Origin: Acidobacteriota bacterium
GTDB lineage: Bacteria; Acidobacteriota; Blastocatellia; Pyrinomonadales; Pyrinomonadaceae
NCBI GenBank assembly: GCA_023391155.1
Contig: JAEWBM010000029.1
Span: forward strand, 1-64,000
DNA: 64,000 nt
Direction: 5' to 3'
A program made the translations under genes and the position numbers. The stretch's first letter is position 1, and each line of letters begins with the position of its first letter. Below the pieces are notes generated by a model. It was not told the DNA's origin and did no database searches. It saw nothing but the letters and a program-made list of their open reading frames with translations. Shown here one piece after another: positions 34,112 to 42,660 of the stretch.

Positions 34112-34140
34112 ATTATTACCGCCACCCCGACAAATGTCAA
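34112..34140 (-). promoter_or_regulatory. Promoter of the btuFCD operon
   Basis: Consensus TTGACA (34140-34135) and AATAAT (34117-34112) are 17 bases apart on the minus strand. The start of transcription, near 34105, falls just upstream of the riboswitch P1 stem. Confidence 0.7.
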
Positions 34141-34147
34141 CCACTAA

Positions 34148-35437
34148 CTACCACACAGCAAGGCCGTCGAGTACCTCGAAAAAATCAGGAAACGAAATAT
34201 CGACACACTCCGCACCCACGATCTCAGTCTCGCCCTCCGCAAGCAGCCCTGCCACGGCCAAAGCCATGGCGATGCGGTGATCGTCCGCAGAATCGACCCG
34301 TGCACCCTCCAGTCTTGAGTGCCCGACTCGAAACCCGTCCGCCATTTCCTCCGCATCGGCTCCCATGGCCCGCAATCCCGCGACGATCGCGTCGATCCGG
34401 TCGGATTCCTTTACGCGAAGATCCGCGGCGCCATGAACCACGATGCCCTTGGGCAGCCGCGTCCCCAAAACCGCCAGCGCCGGCAGCTCGTCGATCAACC
34501 GGGCGGCCTCGCTTCCCTCGATCACCAACGTCTCGTCCCTAACACCGGTCGAGGAGGCGACCATGTCCGCTACGGGCTCATTATTCACCACTCGCTCGTT
34601 GGTCAAAGTGATCTCGACGCCGCAGCGCCTGATCATATCGATCACCGCATTCCGCGTTGGGTTCACCCCGACCCCGGGAAAGCTGATCTCCGACCCCGGC
34701 AGACATGCCGCCCCGACCAGGAAAAATGTCGCTGCTGAAATGTCGGCGGGCACGGTGATGCTCGAACCCCGCAGCACGCTATTCCCGCTGATCGCGACCC
34801 GATGCCCGTCTTTTTCCTCTACGGCTACCTCGGCCCCCATATGCTTAAGCATCCGCTCCGTATGGTCGCGGGTCTTGACCGCTTCGATTACCGAAGTGTT
34901 CCCCTCGGCAAAAAGCCCGGCCAACAATACGCAGCTTTTTACCTGTGCCGACGGCTTTTCTGTTATCAGATCGATCGAGTTCAGTTTAGATCTACCCCGC
35001 ATCCTCAACGGTGGGCGTCCCCGGTCGCTCTCGATCTCAGCACCCATTCGGGTCAGGGGTTCTATAATGCGGCCCATCGGACGCCGCATCAGCGAACTGT
35101 CCCCCACCAGAACGGAATCGAACGGCTGGCCCGCCAAAATGCCCGCCAAAAGACGCATCGTAGTCCCGCTGTTGCCGCAATCAAGCGGAGTTTCCGGCGG
35201 CCTGAGACCGCCTTTGCCGCGCCCCTCTATCTTAACTACCGTGCCCTCTTGCGTAATGCCCACGCCAAGCTGCCGCAGGCAGTCGAGTGTCGACCGGCAA
35301 TCCGCGGCATCGGAGAAATTCTCGATCCGCGTCACACCTTCGGCGATCGCGCCGAGCAGTGTGGCGCGGTGCGATATCGACTTGTCCGCGGGCAATTTTG
35401 CCTCGCCTTTCAGGGCCCGGGCTCCATAGATCTTCAT
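34148..35437 (-). CDS. aroA: 3-phosphoshikimate 1-carboxyvinyltransferase (EPSP synthase)
   Basis: The 429-residue protein is a full-length EPSP synthase. It opens KGEAKLPADKSISHRATLLGAIAEG, with the Lys, Ser and Arg that bind shikimate-3-phosphate and PEP. It continues with LDCGNSGTTMRLLAGILAG and GDSSLMRRPMGRIIEPL, and ends with VKESDRIDAIVAGLRAMGADAEE and DDHRIAMALAVAGLLAEG. It condenses PEP with shikimate-3-phosphate in aromatic amino-acid synthesis. It stands alone, upstream of the cobalamin promoter. The pathway partner aroD-aroE is 17 kb away. Confidence 0.96.
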   Translation of the reverse strand: MKIYGARALKGEAKLPADKSISHRATLLGAIAEGVTRIENFSDAADCRSTLDCLRQLGVGITQEGTVVKIEGRGKGGLRPPETPLDCGNSGTTMRLLAGILAGQPFDSVLVGDSSLMRRPMGRIIEPLTRMGAEIESDRGRPPLRMRGRSKLNSIDLITEKPSAQVKSCVLLAGLFAEGNTSVIEAVKTRDHTERMLKHMGAEVAVEEKDGHRVAISGNSVLRGSSITVPADISAATFFLVGAACLPGSEISFPGVGVNPTRNAVIDMIRRCGVEITLTNERVVNNEPVADMVASSTGVRDETLVIEGSEAARLIDELPALAVLGTRLPKGIVVHGAADLRVKESDRIDAIVAGLRAMGADAEEMADGFRVGHSRLEGARVDSADDHRIAMALAVAGLLAEGETEIVGAECVDISFPDFFEVLDGLAVW

Positions 35438-35519
35438 AACTCATCAATTCTAGAACGTTTTTCGGCGAATTGTCTTGACAGCGCTTGTTACAAACCTTTA
35501 CCTTGTAATCTCTAAGCTT

Positions 35520-35930
35520 GTGCAAAATATAGAAGAACTCACATTGCCAAGCCGAATCGAATCCGTCGAGGAGGCCGCGACAAAGGCGGAGGAATTTGCG
35601 CGGAAGTGCGGCTGCGGCGACGAGCATGTGTCGGCCATTGACCTCGCCATTCGCGAATCGGTGGCCAACGCCATTAAACACGGCAATCAATTCGACGAGG
35701 AAAAATCCGTCGATATACGATTTGTTTCTTCCGATGACAGGGTCGAGATACTGGTCAGCGACCATGGAACCGGGTTCGACCCGGATGAGATACCCGACCC
35801 GACGGATCCGGCAAATCTGTTAAGTGCCTCGGGCCGCGGCATCCTGTTCATCAGGACCTTTATGGACACGGTCGAATGGTCAAATGCCTCCGGCGGCGGC
35901 ACGACGGTTAAGATGGTGAAAAAAATGTAA
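35520..35930 (+). CDS. RsbW-like ATP-binding protein (anti-sigma regulatory kinase)
   Basis: The 136-residue protein starts at the GTG at 35520, since an earlier TTG at 35475 would fall in a -35-like TTGACA. It is a single HATPase_c_2 domain: N box DLAIRESVANAIKHGN, G1 box VSDHGTGFD, and G2 box SGRGILFIRTFMD. This is the GHKL fold of SpoIIAB/RsbW serine kinases, which bind and phosphorylate a STAS antagonist and hold a sigma factor or other partner. The STAS protein is encoded next, 82 bases downstream. No sigma factor lies close. Confidence 0.85.
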   Translation: MQNIEELTLPSRIESVEEAATKAEEFARKCGCGDEHVSAIDLAIRESVANAIKHGNQFDEEKSVDIRFVSSDDRVEILVSDHGTGFDPDEIPDPTDPANLLSASGRGILFIRTFMDTVEWSNASGGGTTVKMVKKM

Positions 35931-35944
35931 TTCGCGGCCGGACG

Positions 35945-35974
35945 TGGACATTTTGCCGGCCCGTGGTCTAAAAT
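35945..35974 (+). promoter_or_regulatory. Candidate promoter of the STAS gene
   Basis: TGGACA (35945-35950) and TAAAAT (35969-35974) are 18 bases apart, 39 bases upstream of the STAS ATG, which has a strong GAGGAG ribosome binding site (36001-36006). Confidence 0.5.
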
Positions 35975-36012
35975 CTGCTATTCATTTAAATTAAACTTCT
36001 GAGGAGATAAAA

Positions 36013-36360
36013 ATGTCTGATATCAACATTTCGGAACGCCAGGCGGGCGATGTAACCATTCTCGACCTCGACGGAAAGGTGACGATCGGCGAGGGCAGCG
36101 TTGCTCTTCGCACCGCGATCCGCCGCCTGCTGGGTGAGGGCAAGCACAAGATCCTGCTCAATCTCGGCAACGTCGGCTATATCGATTCGAGCGGCATCGG
36201 CGAACTCGTCTCGAGCTTTACGGCGGTCAACAAAGAGGGCGGTACGCTCAAGCTTCTCAATCTGACGCAGAAGATCCAGGACCTGCTCGCCATCACCAAG
36301 CTGCTCACGGTCTTTGATGTTTACGACAGCGAGGCTGAGGCGTTGGCCAGCTTTGAATAG
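36013..36360 (+). CDS. STAS-domain anti-sigma factor antagonist (SpoIIAA/RsbV-like)
   Basis: The 115-residue protein is a single STAS domain. Strand 1 reads [24 protein letters not shown], and the phosphorylation loop [14 protein letters not shown] carries the conserved Asp-Ser pair. Dephosphorylated antagonists of this type bind the RsbW-like kinase and release its partner. It is preceded by a strong ribosome binding site and its own promoter, and it ends with a hairpin terminator, so it can be expressed independently of the kinase gene. Confidence 0.9.
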   Translation: MSDINISERQAGDVTILDLDGKVTIGEGSVALRTAIRRLLGEGKHKILLNLGNVGYIDSSGIGELVSSFTAVNKEGGTLKLLNLTQKIQDLLAITKLLTVFDVYDSEAEALASFE

Positions 36361-36387
36361 GTGATATCGGCCGCGGTTTGAACACGA

Positions 36388-36432
36388 GGATAAGGAGGGC
36401 TCACGGGGCCGGCCTTATCCTTTCGTATTTTT
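36388..36432 (+). terminator. Intrinsic terminator after the STAS gene
   Basis: GGATAAGG (36388-36395) pairs with CCTTATCC (36413-36420) and is followed by TTTCGTATTTTT. Shorter GC-rich pairing is possible inside the loop. Confidence 0.65.
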
Positions 36433-36502
36433 GGCCGCGGCGTGCATCTTTGGCGTGGGGCGATTCATCATAAACGGTGCACCACACTTCATATCACGAC
36501 CA

Positions 36503-38320
36503 ATGAAAAGGCTTTTATTCTCAATTTTCGCCGTCTCGCTGTTAACGGTTGGCATGCGTGCCCAGGTTGCTGAGGGATTTGATCTCTCTAATTACGGCGT
36601 CCGCATCGAACCCGACCGCCGCGTGATCGTCGTCCTTGCCACCATCGAGGCCGCACGCACCACCAATGCCGCGGGCGAATCTGTCCCGGTCATCAAGACC
36701 CCGCTTTCCGCCGAGGGCAGCAAGTTTCGCGACCTGCTCAAGAGTGACCTTGCCGCGCTGAACGGTGATCTGCGGGATAGGATCTCCGCTTTTATGATCC
36801 GGCATAAGGCGAACCGGCCGAATATGTCGGATGCCGAGATCGTTGCGCCGTTCATCTCGATGGCGTATAGCCTGACGCCCGCGCCCGAGCTGGCCGATCC
36901 GGTCATCACGACCGATCTGCCCGGCTCGCTTCTCGATGTGCTGGATTTTGCACCGCTCGTCCGCGATTTTTATCGGGTGTCGAGCATTTCCGGCAATCTT
37001 AATGATTATGTAAAGCGTTATAACGCTGTCGCCGATGGCCGCCTGCGGTCGTCGACGCAGGAGATGGTGTCGAACTTGTTGGGTTATTTGCGGACGCGGC
37101 CGCAGCTCTATATTCAGGAACGCACCCGCGTCGAGGTAGAGCGTTCAAAAAACACGAAACTGCAGACGAACGAGACCCGCAGCCGCGAGCGGCGGTTCCA
37201 GATCGTGCCCGAAATGCTTGCCCCGGTCGGGGCGGTAAATTTCGTTAACGTCCGCGACGACTATTATGTTGTTGTTCCGCCGGACACCGATGTGGGTTTT
37301 TCGGATGTTCGCCGCGGCTATTTACAGTTCGTGATCGACCCGCTGGTGCTGGCACATTCGCGTGACGTCGACACCGTGCGTGACGGCCTAAAGGCCCTGC
37401 TCGACGAAAAGCGAAAGGCGAACGCCTCGGTTTCGCCGGATGTTTACCTGACGATCTCGAGATCGCTTGTTGCCGCGGTGGACACCGTTCAACGCGAGAA
37501 TGAGCGCATCCGCATCGCCACCGAGGCCGCTCGCAAGCGTATCGACCAGATGAAGACCGATGCCGAGCGCCGAGCAGTTTCCGCAGAGCTCGAAACGCTC
37601 AAGCGCGGATTTGCCGACGAGACCGCTCTTCGACTTTCAGAGGATTACGAACGCGGGGCTATCCTCGCATTCTATTTCGCCGATCAGCTCAGAAACGTCG
37701 AGGATTCCGGCTTTGATATAAACGCCTCTATGCGCGAGATGATACTCGGCATCCAGCCTGAAAAAGAGGCTGACCGGTTGCCGGAATTTGCCGAGGCCCG
37801 GAAACGGGCCCTCGCTGCCCGTTCCGCTAACGATCGGACCGAATCGACGATAATCGTCGAAAATCCCGTAACGACCAAACTCATCGAGATCCAGACGCAG
37901 ATCGACGGCCGCAAGCTGGCTGAGGCAGATGCCGAGCTCAAAAAGCTGCTCGAGCGCAATCCGGGCGAGCCGCGCATCTTCTATAACATCGCCCGTGTCG
38001 CAAGCCTTTCCGCCGAATCCATCGAAGAGGAAGAGGCCCTTAAGGCAAAACTTCTAGAGGCAAAGGTCGCTTATGAGAACGTGGTCCGAATCGCCGTCAA
38101 ACAATGGGAGGATGTAGCCGCCGGCCGCCAGGTGGCTCAGCCGATCGACCCCGCTCTCGTCTCGCTCTCCTACGTCGCTCTCGGCAAGATCTACGAGTTC
38201 TTTGACGACACCGGCTATGCGATGACCATCTATGACGCCGCGATAAAGCTCGGCCCCGTTGCCGGCGGCGGACACGGCGAGGCCCTCGCTGCCAAACAGC
38301 GTCTGCTCCGCGAACAATAA
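36503..38320 (+). CDS. Secreted TPR/coiled-coil protein of unknown function
   Basis: From the ATG at 36503 the protein has 605 residues; upstream frame residues are not supported. The N-terminus is a signal peptide (FSIFAVSLLTVGMRAQ). Residues ~20-330 form a domain I do not recognise (YGVRIEPDRRVIVVLATIEAAR; QERTRVEVERSKNTK). A central region is highly charged and probably helical (ATEAARKRIDQMKTDAERRAV), and the last ~150 residues contain TPR-like pairs (LAEADAELKKLLERNPGEPRIFYNIARV). It is probably periplasmic. It has its own unit, closed by a good terminator, before the era-prmA operon. Confidence 0.6.
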   Translation: MKRLLFSIFAVSLLTVGMRAQVAEGFDLSNYGVRIEPDRRVIVVLATIEAARTTNAAGESVPVIKTPLSAEGSKFRDLLKSDLAALNGDLRDRISAFMIRHKANRPNMSDAEIVAPFISMAYSLTPAPELADPVITTDLPGSLLDVLDFAPLVRDFYRVSSISGNLNDYVKRYNAVADGRLRSSTQEMVSNLLGYLRTRPQLYIQERTRVEVERSKNTKLQTNETRSRERRFQIVPEMLAPVGAVNFVNVRDDYYVVVPPDTDVGFSDVRRGYLQFVIDPLVLAHSRDVDTVRDGLKALLDEKRKANASVSPDVYLTISRSLVAAVDTVQRENERIRIATEAARKRIDQMKTDAERRAVSAELETLKRGFADETALRLSEDYERGAILAFYFADQLRNVEDSGFDINASMREMILGIQPEKEADRLPEFAEARKRALAARSANDRTESTIIVENPVTTKLIEIQTQIDGRKLAEADAELKKLLERNPGEPRIFYNIARVASLSAESIEEEEALKAKLLEAKVAYENVVRIAVKQWEDVAAGRQVAQPIDPALVSLSYVALGKIYEFFDDTGYAMTIYDAAIKLGPVAGGGHGEALAAKQRLLREQ

Positions 38321-38340
38321 CGCATTTGCGAGATCCCAAT

Positions 38341-38376
38341 GGGCCTGTGAGCGATCACGGGCCCTTTCTCTTGTTC
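38341..38376 (+). terminator. Intrinsic terminator between the secreted TPR gene and era
   Basis: GGGCCTGTGA (38341-38350) pairs with TCACGGGCCC (38355-38364), with one G-T pair, around a GCGA tetraloop. TTTCTCTTGTT follows. Confidence 0.75.
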
Positions 38377-38419
38377 CGGACTTTCGCCTTTTCCTTTCGC
38401 GAGTGATAATTTCTAACCA

Positions 38420-39319
38420 ATGACCGAGACCAAATTTCGCAGCGGCTATGTCGCGCTTATCGGGCGGCCGAATGCGGGAAAATCTACGCTTCTGAACCGG
38501 CTCGTCGGCGAAAAGATCGCCGCTGTTTCGAACAAGCCGCAAACGACCCGGCACAAGATCAAGGGCGTCGTGACGCTTGACGAAGGTCAGATCGTCTTTG
38601 TCGATACGCCCGGCGTTCACAAGCCCGGTTATCTGCTCAACAGGCGGATGATGTCGGCCGTCCACGATGCGATCCTGTCGGTCGATCTCGTCGTGCTGAT
38701 GCGAGACGCCAGCGTTTCCACGGGCAACGGTGACCGTTTCGTCCTAGACCTCATAAAACAGTCCGGCTCAAAAGCGATCGCCGTGCTGAACAAGGTGGAT
38801 AAGATCAATGAAAAGGAAAAGCTCCTGCCCCTGATCGACTTCTACTCAAATGAGTATGACTTCGAGGCGATCATTCCCGTCTCCGCCATGAAAGGCGATG
38901 CCGTCACCGCGTTGCTCACCGAGATCGTCAAGAACCTCCCCGAGGGCGAGCCCATCTTTGCCGAAGATGAACTCACCGATCAGCCGATGCGGATGATCGT
39001 CGCCGAGATGGTCCGCGAAAAGATCCTTGCCACGACCGGCGAAGAGATCCCCTATGTCACGGCCGTCGTCACCGAAAAATGGGACGAGAGCGATCCCGAA
39101 AAACCGGTCATTTATTGTGCGATCTATGTCGAACGCCCGTCGCAGAAAGGCATCATTATCGGCAAGGGCGGCAGCAAGCTTAAGCAGATCGGCACCGAGG
39201 CTCGCCGCGACATCGAGGCTCTGCTCGGCCGTCACGTCCATCTGCAGCTATTTGTAAAGGTCGTCGAGGATTGGCGAAACCGCTCACGCGACCTCGATGA
39301 AATGGGCATCCGCGAATGA
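38420..39319 (+). CDS. era: GTPase Era
   Basis: The 299-residue protein has the G motifs GRPNAGKSTLLN (G1), QTTRH (G2), DTPGVH (G3) and NKVDKI (G4), with SAMKGD as G5. A C-terminal KH domain follows with KGIIIGKGGSKLKQIG. Era binds the 3' end of 16S rRNA and helps assemble the 30S subunit. It overlaps prmA by 4 bases, a sensible pairing of two ribosome-linked functions. Confidence 0.96.
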   Translation: MTETKFRSGYVALIGRPNAGKSTLLNRLVGEKIAAVSNKPQTTRHKIKGVVTLDEGQIVFVDTPGVHKPGYLLNRRMMSAVHDAILSVDLVVLMRDASVSTGNGDRFVLDLIKQSGSKAIAVLNKVDKINEKEKLLPLIDFYSNEYDFEAIIPVSAMKGDAVTALLTEIVKNLPEGEPIFAEDELTDQPMRMIVAEMVREKILATTGEEIPYVTAVVTEKWDESDPEKPVIYCAIYVERPSQKGIIIGKGGSKLKQIGTEARRDIEALLGRHVHLQLFVKVVEDWRNRSRDLDEMGIRE

Positions 39320-40206
39320 CATCCGAAAAACAAGAAAAGCGTTGGTTTTCCGTGGCCGTAACTGCCGCCGCCGAGGCCGAAGAGGCCGTCGCATTTGCTC
39401 TAAACGAACTCGACGCCGAAGGCACCGAGGCCGACCAGCTCGGCCGCCGCGCCGGCGAACCCGTCACCGTCAAAGGCTACTTTACACAGCTTCCGGATGC
39501 AGGCCAGATCGAATTGGCCATCGCCGATGCCTTGCGCATTTACCAACTTCTTCCCGCTTCTGTGACCTCCATCTCTACCGAGGAGGTCGAACAGACCGAC
39601 TGGCTCGCAAAATGGAAACAGCATTGGAAGCCGACCGTCGTCGGCAATTTTGTCATCGCCCCGCCCTGGGAGGACGTCGACGACCCGGTGCGCCACTTAA
39701 TTAAGATCGAACCGAATATGGCATTCGGCACCGGTACCCACGAAACGACCAAACTTTGCCTCGCTGCACTTGAGCAATATTTTACGCCCGGCGATACCCT
39801 GCTCGATGTCGGCACGGGCACCGGCATCCTCGCCATCGCCGCAGCCAAATTGGCCGGCCCATCCGATGAGGCATTCGTCGACGCGTGCGATACCGACAGC
39901 GATTCGGTGGCGATCGCCCGCGAGAACGCGATGCTCAACGGCGTCGGCGATTCCATACGGTTTTCTGAAGGCTCGGTCACGCCCGAAACCCCCACCGCCG
40001 ATGTCGTCTGCGCAAACCTAACGCTCGACGTCATCCTCCCGCTGCTGGAAGACCTCATCGCTAGGGCGAAAAAGTATCTGCTCCTTTCCGGAATTTTAGA
40101 CAAGCAGGAAGGCGAGATCGTCTCGGCCCTGGCAGTTCGCGGGTATTCAACCCCACAGGTCACCCGCGATGGCGAGTGGATCGCCGTCACACTGAAAATG
40201 GGTTAA
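39316..40206 (+). CDS. prmA: Ribosomal protein L11 methyltransferase
   Basis: The 296-residue protein has an N-terminal substrate-recognition domain with the PrmA-type segment DWLAKWKQHWKPTVVGNFVIAPPW. The catalytic domain has the motif FGTGTHETTKLCL before motif I LLDVGTGTGILAIAAAKL, and ends with the CANLTLDVILPLLEDL segment. PrmA trimethylates lysines of L11 and uses SAM. The ATG overlaps the era stop, and its TAA overlaps the TAA of the convergent Ycf48-like gene within a single TTAA (40203-40206). Confidence 0.94.
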   Translation: MTSEKQEKRWFSVAVTAAAEAEEAVAFALNELDAEGTEADQLGRRAGEPVTVKGYFTQLPDAGQIELAIADALRIYQLLPASVTSISTEEVEQTDWLAKWKQHWKPTVVGNFVIAPPWEDVDDPVRHLIKIEPNMAFGTGTHETTKLCLAALEQYFTPGDTLLDVGTGTGILAIAAAKLAGPSDEAFVDACDTDSDSVAIARENAMLNGVGDSIRFSEGSVTPETPTADVVCANLTLDVILPLLEDLIARAKKYLLLSGILDKQEGEIVSALAVRGYSTPQVTRDGEWIAVTLKMG

Positions 40207-42185
40207 GGCTCGTCCGGGGTCGACGTCGCTTTCGGAATGTCGCCGTCATCGGTGACGGTTATCATCGGCGTCCGGCGTGTCGGCCGCGAACGCGTGATCG
40301 CCCGCAGCACGGGCGGCAGGCTGGGTGTAGCGATGTTCGATGGCGAAAGCCGTTCCGTCCGTTTGAGTATCGCCCCGCCACGGCCCGCTATCCACACATT
40401 GCTGCCCCCTCGGTAGGCCACCGCCTGCAGCAGCGAGGGCGAGATCGTCGGCTGGCTCTGCCACGTCGCGCCGCCGTCGTTTGTCACTATTACGGTCCCC
40501 AGTTCGCCGACGGCGATACCCGAATGTTTTCCGATCGATGAGACAGCGAAGAGGTTTGCCTGGACCGGCGATTCGTTATCGCGCCATGTCAGCCCGCCGT
40601 CTTCCGTGCGGAGAATTATGCCCCCACTCCCGACCGCAAACCCATTATTCTCATCGTTAAAGCTAACGGAATAAAGGTTTTCCGTCACGTTCGTCTTGAC
40701 CGGGGTCCAGACCTCGCCGCCGTCCATCGTCACCAAAATGGTGCCGCGGTCGCCGACGATCACGCCCCGCTTGTCATCAAGAAATTCGACATCCTCAAGC
40801 CAATACCTCGTGTCGGAATCGACCCGCTGCCAATATGCCCCGCCCTGCGTCGTCTTCAGTATCGTCCCGTTCCCACCGACCGCAAAGCCCACGAGGTCGG
40901 TCACAAAGTGAACACCGAAAAGGTCGTCCTCAACGCCTGAGACGCCGGTGCCCCAACTCGCACCGCCGTTTATCGTGCGAAGCACCGTGCCGCCGTCGCC
41001 GACCGCCCACCCCTTTTGCCCGTCAAAGAAATGCAGCGCATTCAGGTTCCGCTGAGTATTGGTGAATGTCGGCAGCCACATCTCGCCGCCGTCGTTCGTT
41101 ATCCACGCCCGGCCGCGCGAACCGATCGCCACCCCGAGCCGGTCATCCAAAAACGCAAGGTCGTTGATATCCTCGCGGGCGCCGTCCGACAGGCGCTGCC
41201 AGCTAAATCCGCTGTCGTCCGTGCGAATGATCAGCCCGCTTTCGCCGACGCCCCATCCGGTGAATCGGTCCGCCATGTGCAGCGAGACGATCCGCGGGCT
41301 TGTTCGAATGCTGAACGGAAGCCACGTTTTGCCGCCGTCGCCCGTGACCCAGACCATTCCCGCCGCGTCACTCATCGAACCGTTGGCAGAGTCCGAGAAA
41401 CAAAGCGAAAGCAGATCGGCGCGCCCGTGAAAATCGCTCCGCACCCACGTCTCGCCCAGGTCCCCGCTGGTCGCCACACAGCCGCCGTCCCCGGCCGCGA
41501 TCAATTCTTTATCGCCCAGGAACGCGATCGCATTCATAGTCGCGCGTCCGCACGGGAGCGACGCGGACCACGTTTTTCCCGCATCGCTCGTCACCAATAC
41601 GACGCCCTGTTCACCCGCAGCCGCGGCCAGATCGCCGCCGCGTGCCGCGATCGCATTCAGATTTTCGCCGTTTTCATGCGCCAGCGTTTCCCACGTCTTG
41701 CCCCCGTCCGTGCTGCGGACGACACGCCCCGCCGTACCCGCCGCCCATCCGAAGGCGTTCCCCTCGCCTGAAAAGACAACCGAACGCAGATGCTCCCGGG
41801 CATTGTTTTCGATCGGCCGCCAATCTCCGCCGCCGTTTTCGGTCGAGAGGATTGTGCCCCTTACGCCGACCATCACGGCGTTCCGCTCGTCACGCACAAA
41901 AACATCGGTGAGGTTCACGTCCGTCGGCGAAAATTGCCGCTGCCACGTGAATCCTCCGTCGCGGGTCCGCAAGATCGTGTTGCCCACACCGACCGCGTAG
42001 CCCGTTTTCTTATCGGGTGCAAAATGAATGGAATTGAGCGGATTTCCCTGCGGCAGCGGGTTTTGCCAGATCCAGCCGCGGATACTTTTCTGGGCGTAGG
42101 CCCCCGGCCCCGCGGCGGCCACGAGCAGCACCGCGAGGGCGCAGCGGCCCAACATAAAACGAAAACATTTCGATCGGGGGAACAT
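40203..42185 (-). CDS. Ycf48/BNR-type beta-propeller protein, secreted
   Basis: The 660-residue protein starts at ATG 42185, with a signal peptide (VLLVAAAGPGAYAQ). It consists of about a dozen repeats of ~45 residues that carry Asp-box motifs such as RDGGFTW, TDGGKTW, SDAGKTW, GDGGKTW, NDGGEMW, MDGGEVW, EDGGLTW and NDGGATW, each preceded by AVGxxGxIL. This is the Ycf48/HCF136 or sialidase-like (BNR) propeller. Ycf48 helps assemble photosystem II in cyanobacteria, but members in non-phototrophs have no known role, and no photosystem gene is present here. Two propellers would fit the repeat number. A short Pro/Thr-rich tail follows. Confidence 0.75.
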   Translation of the reverse strand: MFPRSKCFRFMLGRCALAVLLVAAAGPGAYAQKSIRGWIWQNPLPQGNPLNSIHFAPDKKTGYAVGVGNTILRTRDGGFTWQRQFSPTDVNLTDVFVRDERNAVMVGVRGTILSTENGGGDWRPIENNAREHLRSVVFSGEGNAFGWAAGTAGRVVRSTDGGKTWETLAHENGENLNAIAARGGDLAAAAGEQGVVLVTSDAGKTWSASLPCGRATMNAIAFLGDKELIAAGDGGCVATSGDLGETWVRSDFHGRADLLSLCFSDSANGSMSDAAGMVWVTGDGGKTWLPFSIRTSPRIVSLHMADRFTGWGVGESGLIIRTDDSGFSWQRLSDGAREDINDLAFLDDRLGVAIGSRGRAWITNDGGEMWLPTFTNTQRNLNALHFFDGQKGWAVGDGGTVLRTINGGASWGTGVSGVEDDLFGVHFVTDLVGFAVGGNGTILKTTQGGAYWQRVDSDTRYWLEDVEFLDDKRGVIVGDRGTILVTMDGGEVWTPVKTNVTENLYSVSFNDENNGFAVGSGGIILRTEDGGLTWRDNESPVQANLFAVSSIGKHSGIAVGELGTVIVTNDGGATWQSQPTISPSLLQAVAYRGGSNVWIAGRGGAILKRTERLSPSNIATPSLPPVLRAITRSRPTRRTPMITVTDDGDIPKATSTPDEP

Positions 42186-42201
42186 CAAATACTCAAAGGG
42201 C

Positions 42202-42660
42202 CTATATCTCCACGACGCCGATCTCGGCTGCCAGTTCGTCCAAAATGTCATTGTCAACGCGGCCTTCGCAGGCGATCATCCGTGCCGCCTTGTCAGCGAC
42301 CTCCTGGATCTCGTGGCCGGCATGCCCCTTTATCCATTGCCATTGGATCTTGTGCCGTGACGCCGCGTTGTCCAGCCGCTTCCACCAATCGTGGTTCGTC
42401 TTCCGCTTCCACGTCCCGCCCATCGTTTCGACAACGTAGCGGGAATCGGAAAAAAGCCTGACGCTGCACGGCTCCGAAAGATTCTCCAGGCCCAAGGCGG
42501 CCGCGGCTATCTCGGACTGCTGATTCGTCGCCGCTCCCAGATACTCGCCGAACGCCTTCCAGTACCCCTTAAATCCGAGCACGGCGACCGCCGCCGCACG
42601 CGGATTCCCGCGGCCATTGCCCAGGCTCGATCCGTCACAGACTATGGTTACTTCCTTCAC
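42202..42660 (-). CDS. rnhA: Ribonuclease HI
   Basis: The 152-residue protein has all four catalytic acids of the RNase H fold: D9 in VCDGSSLGNG, E50 in NQQSEIAAA, D72 in LFSDSRYV and D123 in EVADKAAR, along with KGHAGH containing the flexible-loop histidine. It removes RNA from RNA-DNA hybrids. It sits 16 bases upstream of the Ycf48-like gene, and its start overlaps the stop of the SbcC-like ATPase by 4 bases, so it is translated with a DNA repair ATPase. Confidence 0.95.
   Translation of the reverse strand: MKEVTIVCDGSSLGNGRGNPRAAAVAVLGFKGYWKAFGEYLGAATNQQSEIAAAALGLENLSEPCSVRLFSDSRYVVETMGGTWKRKTNHDWWKRLDNAASRHKIQWQWIKGHAGHEIQEVADKAARMIACEGRVDNDILDELAAEIGVVEI

Noticed and set aside
34443..35429. 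A 328-codon plus-strand frame opposite aroA
   Set aside because: Low-complexity Ser/Arg/Pro-rich shadow; aroA on the other strand is full length with all motifs.
35475..35509. A promoter formed by TTGACA (35475) and TGTAAT (35504)
   Set aside because: The spacing is 23 bases, too long for a sigma-70 promoter; it may be accidental.
35475..35519. Extended N-terminus of the RsbW-like kinase from a TTG at 35475
   Set aside because: The TTG is part of TTGACA, a likely -35-like box, and the extra residues do not fit the family.
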